Positions 37,201-46,016 are shown, numbered from the stretch's first letter. The stretch: DNA of 64,000 nt from ZAX-1 sp046533095 (GCA_046533095.1 JAJQRA010000017.1:62001-126000), one strand, 5' to 3'. The notes: generated by a model from the sequence alone, not told the origin. Program-made: numbers and translations.

Positions 37201-37849
37201 AGAAAAACATGTCCCGGTGGCAGAGCAGGTGGAAACAGTGGAGGAAAAGATAGAAGGCAACCCTCCTTGCAACTTTTTGATAGAAGGGCTTGATACCAAT
37301 CATGGTATGAGGCTATCCGGTGGCTCCTTTGATGATTACATGGAGGTTCTCGCGTTATATTGTGAGGATGCCCGTGAGCGGCTGGAAATATTGGAACAAG
37401 TGCCAAAAGAGGGCGATGATTTAAAACTATTTACAACGCAGGTTCACGCCTTAAAAAGTGCGTCAGCCACAATCGGCGCAACTGCAATGTCACAAATGGC
37501 GGGAGAGTTAGAGCAGGCAGCGCTAGAGGAAAGCTTTGACATGATACATGAAAAACTTTACCTATTCTATGAGCAGCTACAAAAACTGCTTGTAGATATT
37601 GAGAATGAGATTCCGCGAAATTTTGGCGAGGGGACGATTGACGATCAGACATTTTTGAAGTTGAAAGTAGCACTAGAAGAGAAAAACGTTATGGGCGTAG
37701 ATCATCTTCTTGATGCGTTGAGTCAAAATCAGTATGATGAGAAGACAACAAAAGCGTTGTCAGAGATATCAAATGGCGTACTTATGTTTGAATTTGAAAG
37801 CGCAGTCCGCGCTTTAAGAACGCTAAGGGGTGATGTATATGAAACGTGA
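34277..37849 (+). CDS. Hybrid histidine kinase with 7TM receptor-like sensor, receiver and HPt
   Basis: About 1190 residues. An N-terminal membrane helix (residues about 32-55) is followed by an extracytoplasmic beta-rich domain with a 'LEGVWEFYP' and 'Y.IYLNG' galactose-binding-like pattern, then about seven transmembrane helices (7TMR-DISM type), a coiled coil, HisKA (H497 in KMSHEIRTPMNA), HATPase (LLNLLSNAVKYT, DTGIGL, GTGLGLAIARNL), a degenerate receiver, a true receiver (D904 in MVFMDHMMPEMDG) and HPt (H1057 in HALKSAS). GTG 34277 is 7 bases after AAGGAG; the earlier GTG at 34187 lacks an RBS. Its end overlaps the HD-GYP gene. Confidence 0.9.
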   Translation: MGKRTKITTLISSVSKLDSSMILKGRQTRMTTVGIILCMLFMALIAIGGFIFGIFRSMPTSISVGSENAMIDLSGAFSGIHNNLYKLEGVWEFYPNKLYTEEDFKNGMPDGGEMVDVPHLWKDDKNMDTIGYATYHVTIRVPKYVTYFGTYSRPQYSAYKIYLNGHTVAEVGKVNVDVSEHRTSQYPTCGFLVLSDDQNSMISIIFQVQNKDHYYSGLDHSIFFSDGRTIFYVYVVVILINGLCAGILLFLCVYFIMVFFNNPTRAEYIDYAFCAIMMLFVSLSSSGGGLLYQLSNQIPFLSGAFLLKMEYVAMFFASFMMGRQIITKAMYRFRKKHGMTYVYVIFGLISAFYFFMPVYELTRMRTILTIPILALFLIPNTLELVWDKEKWHNALSWANVIVIFIAAAVRLGEFYPLESIDMFIVFVILHLAIQMQLFFRHYNVIERELEFQMKMLDTAMQKRTRELEEQKEIAELGQQEAQYANEAKSNFLAKMSHEIRTPMNAILGMTELILREDANATVREYAIGVKQAGTNLLAIINDILDLSKIESGKLEVIEAEYELASMLNDVISIVRMKVMEKTILFVTDIDSHLPARLIGDEVRIRQILLNLLSNAVKYTNEGHIILTANGHVNAEGKITLLFAVLDTGIGLRKEDMEKLFESFAQFDVHANHKVEGTGLGLAIARNLARSMGGDVTVESVYGKGSTFTAKIVQKTVQGAMLASVDNPKEKHALVYESRELYSNAIICTLDNLGVPCNLVVDVEQFEETIYHEQYPFVFVSTLLFDKARKIMKRCTASATIVLLAEYGETVVAPNLHVIAMPIYSVSVANILNGKRNAGYYKEEDIGIHDIIPSARLLIVDDVRTNLRVAKGLMSPFHATIDTCLSGSEAIKLVQEYDYDMVFMDHMMPEMDGIETTAAIRALDGSKFKDMVIIALTANAISGMREIFLSSGFQDYLAKPIETTKLYEIINKWIPKEKHVPVAEQVETVEEKIEGNPPCNFLIEGLDTNHGMRLSGGSFDDYMEVLALYCEDARERLEILEQVPKEGDDLKLFTTQVHALKSASATIGATAMSQMAGELEQAALEESFDMIHEKLYLFYEQLQKLLVDIENEIPRNFGEGTIDDQTFLKLKVALEEKNVMGVDHLLDALSQNQYDEKTTKALSEISNGVLMFEFESAVRALRTLRGDVYET

Positions 37850-38981
37850 AATGATCGTACTTGTAGATGATAATATTGCTAATCTGCGTGCAGGGAAAAA
37901 TGCATTGGCTCAAAACTATGACGTATTTACAGTGCCATCTGCCGAAAAAATGTTTGAGTTGCTGAAACATTATATGCCACAGCTTATACTACTTGATATT
38001 GACATGCCGATTATGGACGGCTATGAGGCACTCAAAATCTTGAAGGAAATTCCGCAGACAATGGATATTCCGGTGATTTTTCTGACAGGGAAAAGCGACT
38101 CTAAGAGTGAACTTGAGGGACTTAGGTGTGGCGCGGTAGGCTACATTACCAAACCATTTTTGCCGGAATTGCTAAATAAGCATGTTGAACTGCATTTGAC
38201 CATTGAGCGGCAGCGTCGCCTGCTTGAAAAGCAGGGCGAGGAGTTACGCAATTTTAATGAAAGTTTACAGGAAATGGTGGAACAAAAAACACAAAGCGTC
38301 ATAAATCTTCAAACAGCGATATTGCAGACCGTGGCAGACCTTATCGAGCGGCGAGATGGCGAAACGGGAGATCATGTGGTGCGGACACAGTTTTATCTAA
38401 AGCTGATGTTAGATGCGTTTATGGACATGGAAGGGTATCACGAACAGATAGAAGAAAATTGGGATACTGATTTGATGATGCTTTCTTCACAGTTGCACGA
38501 TGTGGGTAAAATTTCGATAAAAGATAGCATTTTGCAAAAACCGGGGAAATTGACGCCGGAAGAATTTGACGAAATGAAAAAGCACACCATCTATGGTGTA
38601 GAGATTATCGACCGCATGATTGCGATTTCAGTGGAAAATAAATTTTTGCGTTATGCAAGGGTGTTTGCCGAAACACACCAAGAAAAATGGGACGGCTCTG
38701 GCTATCCACATGGGCTTAAAGGGAAAGAGATTCCTTTTCCTGGGCGACTAATGGCAATCGCTGACGTATATGATGCGTTGGTTTCTGAACGTCCATACAA
38801 AAGGCCATATAGCCACGAACAAGCGGTTGACATTATAGCCGATGGCAAGGGCACGCACTTTGATCCATTGCTTGTGGACGTTTTTTTGGAGGTTGCCGAT
38901 GAATTTAAGCGTATAAATGAAGCAGAAATAGTAGACGTAGAAGGACAAAAGTTGATTGACAAGTCTTTCCAAAGGGCGTAA
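37839..38981 (+). CDS. HD-GYP response regulator (putative c-di-GMP phosphodiesterase)
   Basis: About 380 residues: receiver domain with MIVLVDDNIANLRAG, phospho-acceptor in LILLDIDMPIMDG and K in YITKPF; a short coiled coil; then HD-GYP with SSQLHDVGKISI, HTIYGVEII, HQEKWDGSGYPHGLKGKEIPFPGRLMAIADVYDALVSERPYK. It should hydrolyse c-di-GMP under control of the overlapping kinase, a common control of motility. The ATG at 37839 is 8 bases after AAGGGG and overlaps the kinase gene by 11 bases. Confidence 0.92.
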   Translation: MKREMIVLVDDNIANLRAGKNALAQNYDVFTVPSAEKMFELLKHYMPQLILLDIDMPIMDGYEALKILKEIPQTMDIPVIFLTGKSDSKSELEGLRCGAVGYITKPFLPELLNKHVELHLTIERQRRLLEKQGEELRNFNESLQEMVEQKTQSVINLQTAILQTVADLIERRDGETGDHVVRTQFYLKLMLDAFMDMEGYHEQIEENWDTDLMMLSSQLHDVGKISIKDSILQKPGKLTPEEFDEMKKHTIYGVEIIDRMIAISVENKFLRYARVFAETHQEKWDGSGYPHGLKGKEIPFPGRLMAIADVYDALVSERPYKRPYSHEQAVDIIADGKGTHFDPLLVDVFLEVADEFKRINEAEIVDVEGQKLIDKSFQRA

Positions 38982-39035
38982 AATTATGGTCGTAGCGATT
39001 TGGCATAAAGCAAAAAAAGAAATTTAAAAAAGACG

Positions 39036-39064
39036 TTGACAGACCATATCCATTGTGATAAAAT
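39036..39064 (+). promoter_or_regulatory. Promoter of tRNA-Gly
   Basis: TTGACA (39036-39041), 17 bases, TAAAAT (39059-39064). Confidence 0.75.
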
Positions 39065-39128
39065 GATTAATGTTCTGGTAATAAATAATAAAAATAGGAA
39101 TGACAAGATAACAAGTTGTCCTATCTCT

Positions 39129-39200
39129 GCGCGAGTGGCTCAGTGGTGGAGCACGACCTTGCCAAGGTCGGGGCCGCGGGTTCGAGTCCCGTCTCGCGCT
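39129..39200 (+). tRNA. tRNA-Gly (GCC)
   Basis: 72-base cloverleaf: acceptor GCGCGAG / CTCGCGC with discriminator T; D-stem GCTC/GAGC; anticodon stem CGACC/GGTCG with loop TTGCCAA, anticodon GCC at 39161-39163; T-arm GCGGG-TTCGAGT-CCCGT. CCA is not encoded. It lies between the signalling genes and the nitrogenase-like region. Confidence 0.96.
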
Positions 39201-39211
39201 TGTTTGTAGTT

Positions 39212-39255
39212 TAGTGGAAGCCTTTGTTTTATAAAGTTTCCGCTAGCTTTTTTTA
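39212..39255 (+). terminator. Terminator after tRNA-Gly
   Basis: TAGTGGAA (39212) pairs with TTCCGCTA (39238, one G-T), followed by GCTTTTTTTA. Confidence 0.75.
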
Positions 39256-39399
39256 TTCTAACCTTTAGGTACTTTTAGACAGTTTCTAGAGAAACGATAA
39301 AGATTTTGACATTAAATTTAAATAAATGAAATACAGGATACGTAATTTAATAAATAGTTTTTGATTTTGATCGTCATTTTTTTAATACGCCACTTAAGT

Positions 39400-39446
39400 A
39401 AGAAAAAATAAAGGCAAAGGTTTCGCTAGTTACAACCCTTGCCTTT
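39400..39446 (-). terminator. Terminator downstream of nitrogenase-like gene set 1
   Basis: On the minus strand AAAGGCAAGGGTT pairs with AACCTTTGCCTTT (one wobble), then TATTTTTTCTT. It lies 46 bases past the H1 stop codon. Confidence 0.8.
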
Positions 39447-39491
39447 TGTGCGATCAAATTCCAGAACCTGTAGAAATTTAAAACAGATGAC

Positions 39492-40343
39492 CTATATCTT
39501 ATATTCATTCTCTAATTCCATCATGCCATAGTCTAGTAGGAGCGACTCCAACCGATCTTGTGTGATCGGTGTTGGAATGACAAATTCCTGATTTTCCTCA
39601 ATGGATTTTGCCAAAGCACGGTATTCATCAGCTTGATTGGAATCTGGTTTGTAGTCAATGACTGTTTTTTTGTTGATTTCCGCCCGCTGAACGAGATTGT
39701 TCCTTGGGACGAAGTAAAGCAGCTGTGTTCCAAGTTCTTTGGTAAAGGCACGTAGTAAATCCATTTCGTGGTCCACATTACGGCTGTTGCAGATAATGCC
39801 ACCTAGGCGCACTTCCCCTTTGCTGGCGTATTTTGCGATACCTTTGGAAATGTTGTTGGCTGCATATAATGCCATCATTTCTCCGCTGGCAACGATGTAG
39901 ATTTCCTTTGCCTTGCCTTCTCGGATTGGCATGGCAAAACCGCCGCATACGACGTCGCCTAGTACATCATAGAACACATAGTCCAGATCGTCTGTATATG
40001 CGCCCAGATTTTCAAGCATGTTGATGCTTGTAATGATCCCACGTCCGGCACAGCCAACGCCGGGTTCGGGGCCACCGGATTCTACACAGCGGGTTCCACC
40101 AAAGCCGGTGCGTACCAGATTGTCGAGCGTGACGCCCTGTTTGTTGTCGCGTATTGTATCTAAAACGGTTTTTTGGTGCATACCGCCCAAAAGTAGCCGT
40201 GTAGAATCGGCTTTTGGATCACAGCCTACTACCAAGACCTGCTTTCCAAGCTCGGTCAATCCTGCCGTTAGATTTTGCGTAGTGGTGGATTTCCCGATGC
40301 CACCTTTTCCATAAATTGCCACTTGGCGTAATATTTTTCCCAT
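39492..40343 (-). CDS. NifH-like reductase, set 1
   Basis: 283 residues, slightly shorter than NifH but with identical key positions: P-loop YGKGGIGKST (12-20), DPKADST, [4Fe-4S]-ligating C97 (GVGCAGRG) and C132 (DVVCGGFAMP), and switch residues around these. It is the ATP-dependent electron donor for a nitrogenase-like component 1, and it should form a dimer bridged by the cluster. Nearly the same as set 2 (51759-52610). RBS AGAGGAG. The gene follows K1 and D1, unlike classical nifHDK order, and no nif maturation gene is near. Confidence 0.95.
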   Translation of the reverse strand: MGKILRQVAIYGKGGIGKSTTTQNLTAGLTELGKQVLVVGCDPKADSTRLLLGGMHQKTVLDTIRDNKQGVTLDNLVRTGFGGTRCVESGGPEPGVGCAGRGIITSINMLENLGAYTDDLDYVFYDVLGDVVCGGFAMPIREGKAKEIYIVASGEMMALYAANNISKGIAKYASKGEVRLGGIICNSRNVDHEMDLLRAFTKELGTQLLYFVPRNNLVQRAEINKKTVIDYKPDSNQADEYRALAKSIEENQEFVIPTPITQDRLESLLLDYGMMELENEYKI

Positions 40344-40437
40344 AAAGCAATGTTCTCCTCTTTTATGTAAAATGCTTCACAACGATTTCGGGCTTCCGAT
40401 AACGTGAGGTGTTTTGTATAGAAGAAGCCAGAAAATC

Positions 40438-41742
40438 TTACAGAATTAATTTAGTCAGCCCTGCGGTATAGATATCCTCTAAAAGTTTTAGTCCACCCGC
40501 ATAGCCTGCAATTGTGCTATTCATAATGAGCCGTTCCATGACCGGATAGGAAATGTTCACGTAATTGGCTTTTAAGTCTTGGGCAAGGTAACTTTCCCAA
40601 CAGCTACCGAGTATTAAGGGGGTGCCACCAAAATCAGTCTTGCGGATTGCCTCATGGATTGCATGGCCATCTGTTGAAAATTCTACATCTGCCTTGATGT
40701 CATAATTTAGCTTGTGAAATTCTGCTTCAATTAGTGGGCGATATTCTTCCGGTGTGTCGTCTGTTATAAACTGGGTGGGAGGGAACATGCCCAAATCATT
40801 TACCAGAAACTTGGTTACGCCAATGCTGTATTGTGCATCGGATACCACTACAAACCGCTTGGACATAATACGCATTTCCAAAAAGATATCCGCATAGCGT
40901 TCAATATAGTAGTAGTATTCTGACTCCTGTGCCTGTATGAAGTCTTCGAAAAGAACAGGGTCTGATTTGGTAAATTCTTGGACAGCCCGTAGAAATTTGG
41001 TGCTTTCAAAGGCTCCGATTGGCAGAACCGGATAGTGCAGATAAGGTGTGCCATACTTTTCCTTAAGGAATTTTACACTTTCAAGGCCTACCCAAGGAGA
41101 AACTAAAATATTAAATTCTGCATTTGGAATTTTATCAAGCTTGGGAATTCCGCGACCATGACCGAAAATAGTATTAGCCTTTAACCCCAAAGCATTCACC
41201 AACTTTTCCAGTTCCCGCAGATTTCCCAGCCAGAACGGATCTTGTATAGGTGGGCCGGCGAACAGGTTTACAAGCCCTTTTTCCACATCGGGCGTGATGT
41301 CTGGCAGGTATTGATCGAAAATGGCGGTTAAAATCCAGTCATGCCCCTCATAGTTATTGCCTTTAAATCCAGGGGTTTTTGCAAAAACAACGGCCTTTTC
41401 CTGCTCAGAAAATTCTTTCACGACCTCTTCAATGTCGTCGCCTATAATTTCAGCGGTACAGCCGGACAGTGCCACAAACAGTTCGGCATCAATTACCTTT
41501 AGGGCATTTGTTAGGGTGTCCCGCAGCTTGTTGTCGCCACCGAATACAATTTCTTTTTCGCTGACACTGGTACAGGGAAAAATATTGGGAGAAAAAGTAC
41601 CGGATGTTCCGGCATTGTCATTTAATTTGGAGGCACACCCGGGGCCGGAATGCAGTACCGGAATTGCTCCCGGTATTGCATGTACGGTCTGCATGGCGGC
41701 CAATGCACATTTATATCTTGGTTGATCTAATATTTTAGCCAT
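40438..41742 (-). CDS. Nitrogenase-like component 1, K-type subunit, set 1
   Basis: 434 residues of the NifD/NifK superfamily with a short N-terminus (RYKCALAAMQTVHAIPG at the start). The P-cluster-type cysteines are C12, C36 (HSGPGC) and C95 (ALSGCTAEIIGDD); an additional conserved C57 (FPCTSV) is also present in set 2. It contains the GFKGNNY loop and the FGHGRG and PWVGLES segments. It pairs with the D-type subunit encoded upstream, from which it is separated by 193 bases with a direct duplication. RBS AAAGGAG. Confidence 0.9.
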   Translation of the reverse strand: MAKILDQPRYKCALAAMQTVHAIPGAIPVLHSGPGCASKLNDNAGTSGTFSPNIFPCTSVSEKEIVFGGDNKLRDTLTNALKVIDAELFVALSGCTAEIIGDDIEEVVKEFSEQEKAVVFAKTPGFKGNNYEGHDWILTAIFDQYLPDITPDVEKGLVNLFAGPPIQDPFWLGNLRELEKLVNALGLKANTIFGHGRGIPKLDKIPNAEFNILVSPWVGLESVKFLKEKYGTPYLHYPVLPIGAFESTKFLRAVQEFTKSDPVLFEDFIQAQESEYYYYIERYADIFLEMRIMSKRFVVVSDAQYSIGVTKFLVNDLGMFPPTQFITDDTPEEYRPLIEAEFHKLNYDIKADVEFSTDGHAIHEAIRKTDFGGTPLILGSCWESYLAQDLKANYVNISYPVMERLIMNSTIAGYAGGLKLLEDIYTAGLTKLIL

Positions 41743-41764
41743 TTTTTTATATTAACTCCTTTAA

Positions 41765-41909
41765 GATTTCATCTATTTCTATATTGGATACATGGATAGG
41801 AAGCAAAATAAGCTGTAAGATTCAGCCCATTCTATGAAGGATTCATCTACTCCTATATTAAGTACATGGATAGGAAACAAAATAAGCTGTAAGATTCAGC
41901 CCATTCTAT
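41765..41909 (-). repeat. Two ~71-bp direct repeats between D1 and K1
   Basis: Units 41765-41835 and 41840-41909 share long identical blocks (for example CAAAATAAGCTGTAAGATTC). They fill the D1-K1 gap. In set 2 the same gap is 2 bases. No coding sequence is visible here. Confidence 0.85.
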
Positions 41910-41935
41910 CTGGATGAGCAGGCACTCATAGGGAG

Positions 41936-43390
41936 CTACCTTTGCATAATATGGTTTTGCTGTTGATACCACCAGTCGGTATAGGGCAGTTTGACCCTAG
42001 CCGCCAGATTTTTTTCAAAACTGCGGTTGCGTACGGCATCAGCGACCATTTTAGCAAACGCTAAGGTGCCTTTGTAGCCGAAAATCAAGTATTCATCCGC
42101 TACATATACGGCCGTAACGCCTTGCTTTACTGCCCAAACCGTGGAGCCTGGGTGTCTACTAAAATACAAATCCGGCTGATACTCGTGCAGGATATTCAAT
42201 ATCTCAAAATTTTGCTGATCAGCAACGCTGAATTTGATGTTGTTTGGTGAATTTTCTTTTAGATATTCCATCGCAGGGGGCACATCGCCATTGTCATACT
42301 TATAGTCATAGTGCCATGCGGCAGCCCATACGACTTTAATGCCGAGTTCCTGCAATACCCGTGCGACTTCATAAGTATAGCCGGGACCCATGCCGATAAC
42401 GGCCGTTAGTCCTTCCAGGCTTTTCTTTGCTTCTTCGATTGCGGGTAGGTATTTCTCTCGCTCTTCTTGTAAATAGGCATCGACTTCTGCGTCTTTGCCA
42501 ATTACATTTCCAATTTTACGCATCCAAGTTTCAAAACCAACCATTCCCATCGGATTGATGGTGCGGACATAAGGAACGCCGTAAAGCTCTTCAAGGCCAT
42601 TGCCTAGATAGGTGCCAAGCGTACCGCAAATGCAGACGGTGGCTAAGGATTCCGAAATGTGCTCTAATTCTTCTACGGTTGAATTTGAATAGAGGAACTG
42701 TGTCTTTACACCGAACCGTTCAAAAATTTCAGAAATCTGGCCGCGTTCGCTTTCGAAGAAATTTTTAAAATTAAGTACTTGACGTTTTTCCTTTGGAGGC
42801 TTTACAAGGCCCTGCAAAACTGCATGATCCGAAATATCAAAGCCGGTAGCCCAGATGCGGGATTTAAAGCCCTCACAGTGAACGGCAATCACGGGAATGT
42901 CAAATTCCTTGTCAAGCTCGTCGGCAAGGCTGTCTACATCTTCACCAATGACACCGGTAACGCAGGAACTTGAAATGAAGATTGCTTTCGGGTGATAGCG
43001 TTCTTTTGTCTTGAATATAATATCCCGAACGCTGTCTAATGCGCCAAATACGGTATCCGATTCATCAAGGTCGCTGCCAATCATGACGGAATTATATTCA
43101 ACTTGAATGCGGGACGCCAATTGGCGGTACAGTACGGTTTCTCCGGCAGCACCGGCACAGCAGCCTGCAGGGGCATGATAGATAACCGCAACATCCCGGA
43201 TTGCACCAATCTGGCTTAGGGCACAGCCTGAGAGGCAGGAACTAGACTGGCTGAAACATCGTTCCTTGTTTTGCAGGGAGCCACACCTAGACTCCCCGAC
43301 TAAATTGTCTAGGTCACCGGTGTATCCGGTGATGGAACCTAGACGTTCTTCCCTTGTTGGTACAGCAGAATTTCTTAAATTAACTGACAT
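41936..43390 (-). CDS. Nitrogenase-like component 1, D-type subunit, set 1
   Basis: 484 residues from ATG 43390 (GAGG upstream; a longer frame starts 12 codons earlier without one). P-cluster-type cysteines: C56 (LSGCALSQ), C77 (HAPAGC) and C143 (SSSCVTGVIGED). The cofactor-cysteine position of NifD (C275) corresponds to C255 in VCICGTLGTYLG. The His442 position corresponds to Ala431 in AVYVADEYL by my alignment; a conserved His413 lies in FSRHPG. A 'FESERGQI' and INPMGM region is shared with set 2. It should hold an Fe-S (and perhaps metal) cofactor and catalyse a difficult reduction. Function by homology is a reductase, not demonstrably N2 fixation. Confidence 0.88.
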   Translation of the reverse strand: MSVNLRNSAVPTREERLGSITGYTGDLDNLVGESRCGSLQNKERCFSQSSSCLSGCALSQIGAIRDVAVIYHAPAGCCAGAAGETVLYRQLASRIQVEYNSVMIGSDLDESDTVFGALDSVRDIIFKTKERYHPKAIFISSSCVTGVIGEDVDSLADELDKEFDIPVIAVHCEGFKSRIWATGFDISDHAVLQGLVKPPKEKRQVLNFKNFFESERGQISEIFERFGVKTQFLYSNSTVEELEHISESLATVCICGTLGTYLGNGLEELYGVPYVRTINPMGMVGFETWMRKIGNVIGKDAEVDAYLQEEREKYLPAIEEAKKSLEGLTAVIGMGPGYTYEVARVLQELGIKVVWAAAWHYDYKYDNGDVPPAMEYLKENSPNNIKFSVADQQNFEILNILHEYQPDLYFSRHPGSTVWAVKQGVTAVYVADEYLIFGYKGTLAFAKMVADAVRNRSFEKNLAARVKLPYTDWWYQQQNHIMQR

Positions 43391-43406
43391 ATGATTTACC
43401 TCATTT

Positions 43407-43543
43407 CTATGATAAAAAAAATTCATTAGTGCTCGTAATTGCTATGATGAAAAAATTTATGAATGACCATGATTGCTATGATGAAAAAAATTCATTAGTG
43501 CCCATTATTGCTATTAATAAAAAAATTTATGAGTACTCGTTCG
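43407..43543 (-). repeat. Four tandem ~35-bp repeats between the ABC ATPase gene and D1
   Basis: Units begin near 43407, 43442, 43476 and 43511, each CTATGATGAAAAAA-like and ending around an (A/T)TTG. Units 1 and 3 are most alike, as are 2 and 4, so the array may be two copies of a ~69-bp unit. Non-coding. Confidence 0.8.
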
Positions 43544-43547
43544 TATT

Positions 43548-44300
43548 TTAAATTTCATACTGATCGCTCAGATTAAAACGTGCCAAAAACTGTCGGGTGC
43601 GTTCGTCCTTTGGTGTAAGGAATATGTCATGGGGGTTGCCCTCTTCTACGATAACGCCCTTATCAATAAAGATGACCTTATTAGCAATTTCATAGGCAAA
43701 CTGCATTTCATGGGTGACAATTACCATCGTAACCCCTTCTTTTGCGAGGGTTCTGATGACGGAGAGTGTTTCCCCTACCAGCTCGGGGTCTAGTGCACTG
43801 GTGGGTTCGTCAAATAAAATAACATAGGGGTTTAGCGCCATCGCGCGGGCAATGCCAACACGTTGCGCTTGCCCACCGGATAGTCGGCTAGGATATTCAT
43901 GCAGTTTTTTTTCAAGGCCTACTTTTGTCAACAGGGTAGTGGCTCGTTCGTTTGCTTCTGCCTTTGGGACCTTTCTGCTGACAATTAAACCTTCCGTCAC
44001 GTTTTGGAGTACGGTTTTGTTATTGAATAGGCAATAGTTTTGGAATACCATCGCCGTTCTTTGGCGTACCTTATGCACGGCTTTACGGCTGGCGGAACGT
44101 AAATCCGTTTCGAAATCTCCGATAGTCAGATGCCCGGAATCGGCACGCTCCAGAAAATTCAGGCATCGTAGCAGTGTTGTTTTCCCAGATCCGCTTGCGC
44201 CTATGATAACGACGACATCTCCCGGATTTATCAGAAGATCCACGCCTTTTAATACTTTATTTTTTCCAAATGCCTTATGCACATCTTTTACTTCAAGCAT
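43548..44300 (-). CDS. ABC transporter ATPase, polar amino acid type, system 1
   Basis: 250 residues: Walker A GASGSGKTT, Q-loop FQNYCLFNNKT, signature LSGGQAQRVGIARAMALNP, Walker B VILFDEPTSALDPELVG, and the H-loop THEMQ. This is the GlnQ/HisP/TcyC class that energises amino-acid or cystine uptake. RBS AAGGAGG. Fourth gene in a run SBP-permease-permease-ATPase-D1-K1-H1, all on the minus strand and most likely one transcript. Confidence 0.92.
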   Translation of the reverse strand: MLEVKDVHKAFGKNKVLKGVDLLINPGDVVVIIGASGSGKTTLLRCLNFLERADSGHLTIGDFETDLRSASRKAVHKVRQRTAMVFQNYCLFNNKTVLQNVTEGLIVSRKVPKAEANERATTLLTKVGLEKKLHEYPSRLSGGQAQRVGIARAMALNPYVILFDEPTSALDPELVGETLSVIRTLAKEGVTMVIVTHEMQFAYEIANKVIFIDKGVIVEEGNPHDIFLTPKDERTRQFLARFNLSDQYEI

Positions 44301-44420
44301 AAAAAATCCTCCTTGTATGGAACAATTGGCGAGATATCCTCAAGCCTAGTGTGAAAGCATAATGAAACGACTTGGGTAAGCCGCTTTAAACACAGCAATT
44401 ATGGCGTTTCCATGTTTCCT

Positions 44421-45131
44421 TTAAGTGGCCAATACGCTTGCATGGCGGTTTAACCGCGTATGCAACAGTTTGGCAAGCGTTTGAATGATAATCGTCAATA
44501 TCCAATAAAGGATAGCCGCAGCTACATAGCCAACCAGAAAACTATAGGTCGTCTGGCAAGGCAGGAGGGCTCCATTTAGTAGATCCATAATACCAACAGT
44601 CATAACGACAGACGTACCTTTTAGAGTCCCTATAATGTTGTTTAACAGCACAGGAATTGCCACCGGTACCACCTGCGGAATAATAATCCTGACTACGATT
44701 TGCCTCGTTTTTAGTCCAACAGAATAGCCGGCTTCATACTGTCCCTTGTCAATGGACAAAAACGCACCACGGATGCTTTCTGTTATACTGCACGTACAAG
44801 CAAGAGAGAGGGCAAAATAACCGATGTAGATCGTAGGGACTGTGGCGATGGTTACCTTTAATCCTAATGCTGCCGCAACGTCATTAAACTTGAGCATAAA
44901 GAGCAAATTGTAGATCAATAATGCTACAACATAAGGTATTCCATTATATATCGTAACAAATATGGCAAAAAATTGTGACAGCACCGGCACTTTAAAAATT
45001 CGTGCGAGCGCAATCAATGTTCCCAAAACCAAACTCACGATAACCGGAATTATCGTGAGTAATAAGGTATTGGGCAAATAATGTAATCCTGATTGCAGAC
45101 AGGCGATAAAGCCTTCAAGCTGAAATGACAT
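44421..45131 (-). CDS. ABC transporter permease, system 1 (b)
   Basis: 236 residues with about five transmembrane helices and the HisM/GlnP-type motif EAGYSVGLKTRQIVVRIIIPQ (EAA loop) before the last helices. It forms the membrane channel with the permease encoded just upstream. RBS GGGGG. One of a heteromeric pair, as expected for amino-acid importers. Confidence 0.9.
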   Translation of the reverse strand: MSFQLEGFIACLQSGLHYLPNTLLLTIIPVIVSLVLGTLIALARIFKVPVLSQFFAIFVTIYNGIPYVVALLIYNLLFMLKFNDVAAALGLKVTIATVPTIYIGYFALSLACTCSITESIRGAFLSIDKGQYEAGYSVGLKTRQIVVRIIIPQVVPVAIPVLLNNIIGTLKGTSVVMTVGIMDLLNGALLPCQTTYSFLVGYVAAAILYWILTIIIQTLAKLLHTRLNRHASVLAT

Positions 45132-45238
45132 ACATCTGCCCCCTTTCCATTGAACACTTCGTGTGGTCTTTTAAAACCTAATGTGTTTGTGGTGTCTTCT
45201 TTATAAAGATGAATGACTTGGTATTTTCCGGGTGCTTT

Positions 45239-45919
45239 TTAACTTCTTAAAATTTTATGATCTAAAATTGTAAAAAACAATTTAATCAACAGGCTGACGG
45301 TTACAAACACGATAGCCACAAAGACATAGCTTTCTATATAATGCCCAGAGGAACCGCCGATGGTTTTGGCTCTGCCCATGATATCCATAGCTCCAATTAA
45401 AAAAGCCAGTGATGTGTTTTGGAACACGCCGACCAAATCCACACCAAAACTAGGAATTGCGATTCGGGCTGCTTGTGGAAGCACGATCCGGTAAAAAGTC
45501 TGCCACCCGGTTAGCCCAACTGAATATCCGGCTTCCGTCTGCCCGACAGAGATAGCTAAAATGGAACTTCTAAAAATTTCGGACAAAAAGGCTCCTTGAT
45601 TTAGTGAAAAGGTAACACAGACAAATGTAATCTTAGACCAGCCATTTACATCTAGATGGAACAGCAGATTTAAAAGCATTGGAAGTCCATAGTAAACAAG
45701 TAGCATCTGCACGAGCATAGGCGTTCCCCGCATAAAAGAAATATACACTGCAAAGATCTGGTCTAAGACCGGTATCTTATGGATACGAGTCAATGCAATC
45801 AAAACGCCAAGTGTAATTCCAAAAATCGTTGCAATGACAACAATTTCAAATGTAATGGGAAAATATTTCAAAAGCTGTGGAATATTTTTAAAAAATCGTT
45901 GCCATGAAAATAAGTCCAT
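45239..45919 (-). CDS. ABC transporter permease, system 1 (a)
   Basis: About 226 residues from ATG 45919 (AGGAG upstream). Helices are visible in FEIVVIATIFGITLGVLIAL and later ones; 'FMRGTPMLVQMLLVYYG' and the EAA-loop TEAGYSVGLTGWQTFYRIVLPQA are the signatures of polar-amino-acid permeases. Partner of the 44421 gene. Confidence 0.9.
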   Translation of the reverse strand: MDLFSWQRFFKNIPQLLKYFPITFEIVVIATIFGITLGVLIALTRIHKIPVLDQIFAVYISFMRGTPMLVQMLLVYYGLPMLLNLLFHLDVNGWSKITFVCVTFSLNQGAFLSEIFRSSILAISVGQTEAGYSVGLTGWQTFYRIVLPQAARIAIPSFGVDLVGVFQNTSLAFLIGAMDIMGRAKTIGGSSGHYIESYVFVAIVFVTVSLLIKLFFTILDHKILRS

Positions 45920-46016
45920 ATGATAACTCCTATGGGATGGTGGCAAAATAGTCCCCTATAAATATAAATTAAGTAAGGAAGGGGAGTATTTTGCCACAGT
46001 CAACCTTTTTTTAGTT

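Noticed and set aside
43407..43543. CRISPR array
   Set aside because: Units of ~35 bp are adjacent without unique spacers and no cas gene is near; it is a tandem repeat.
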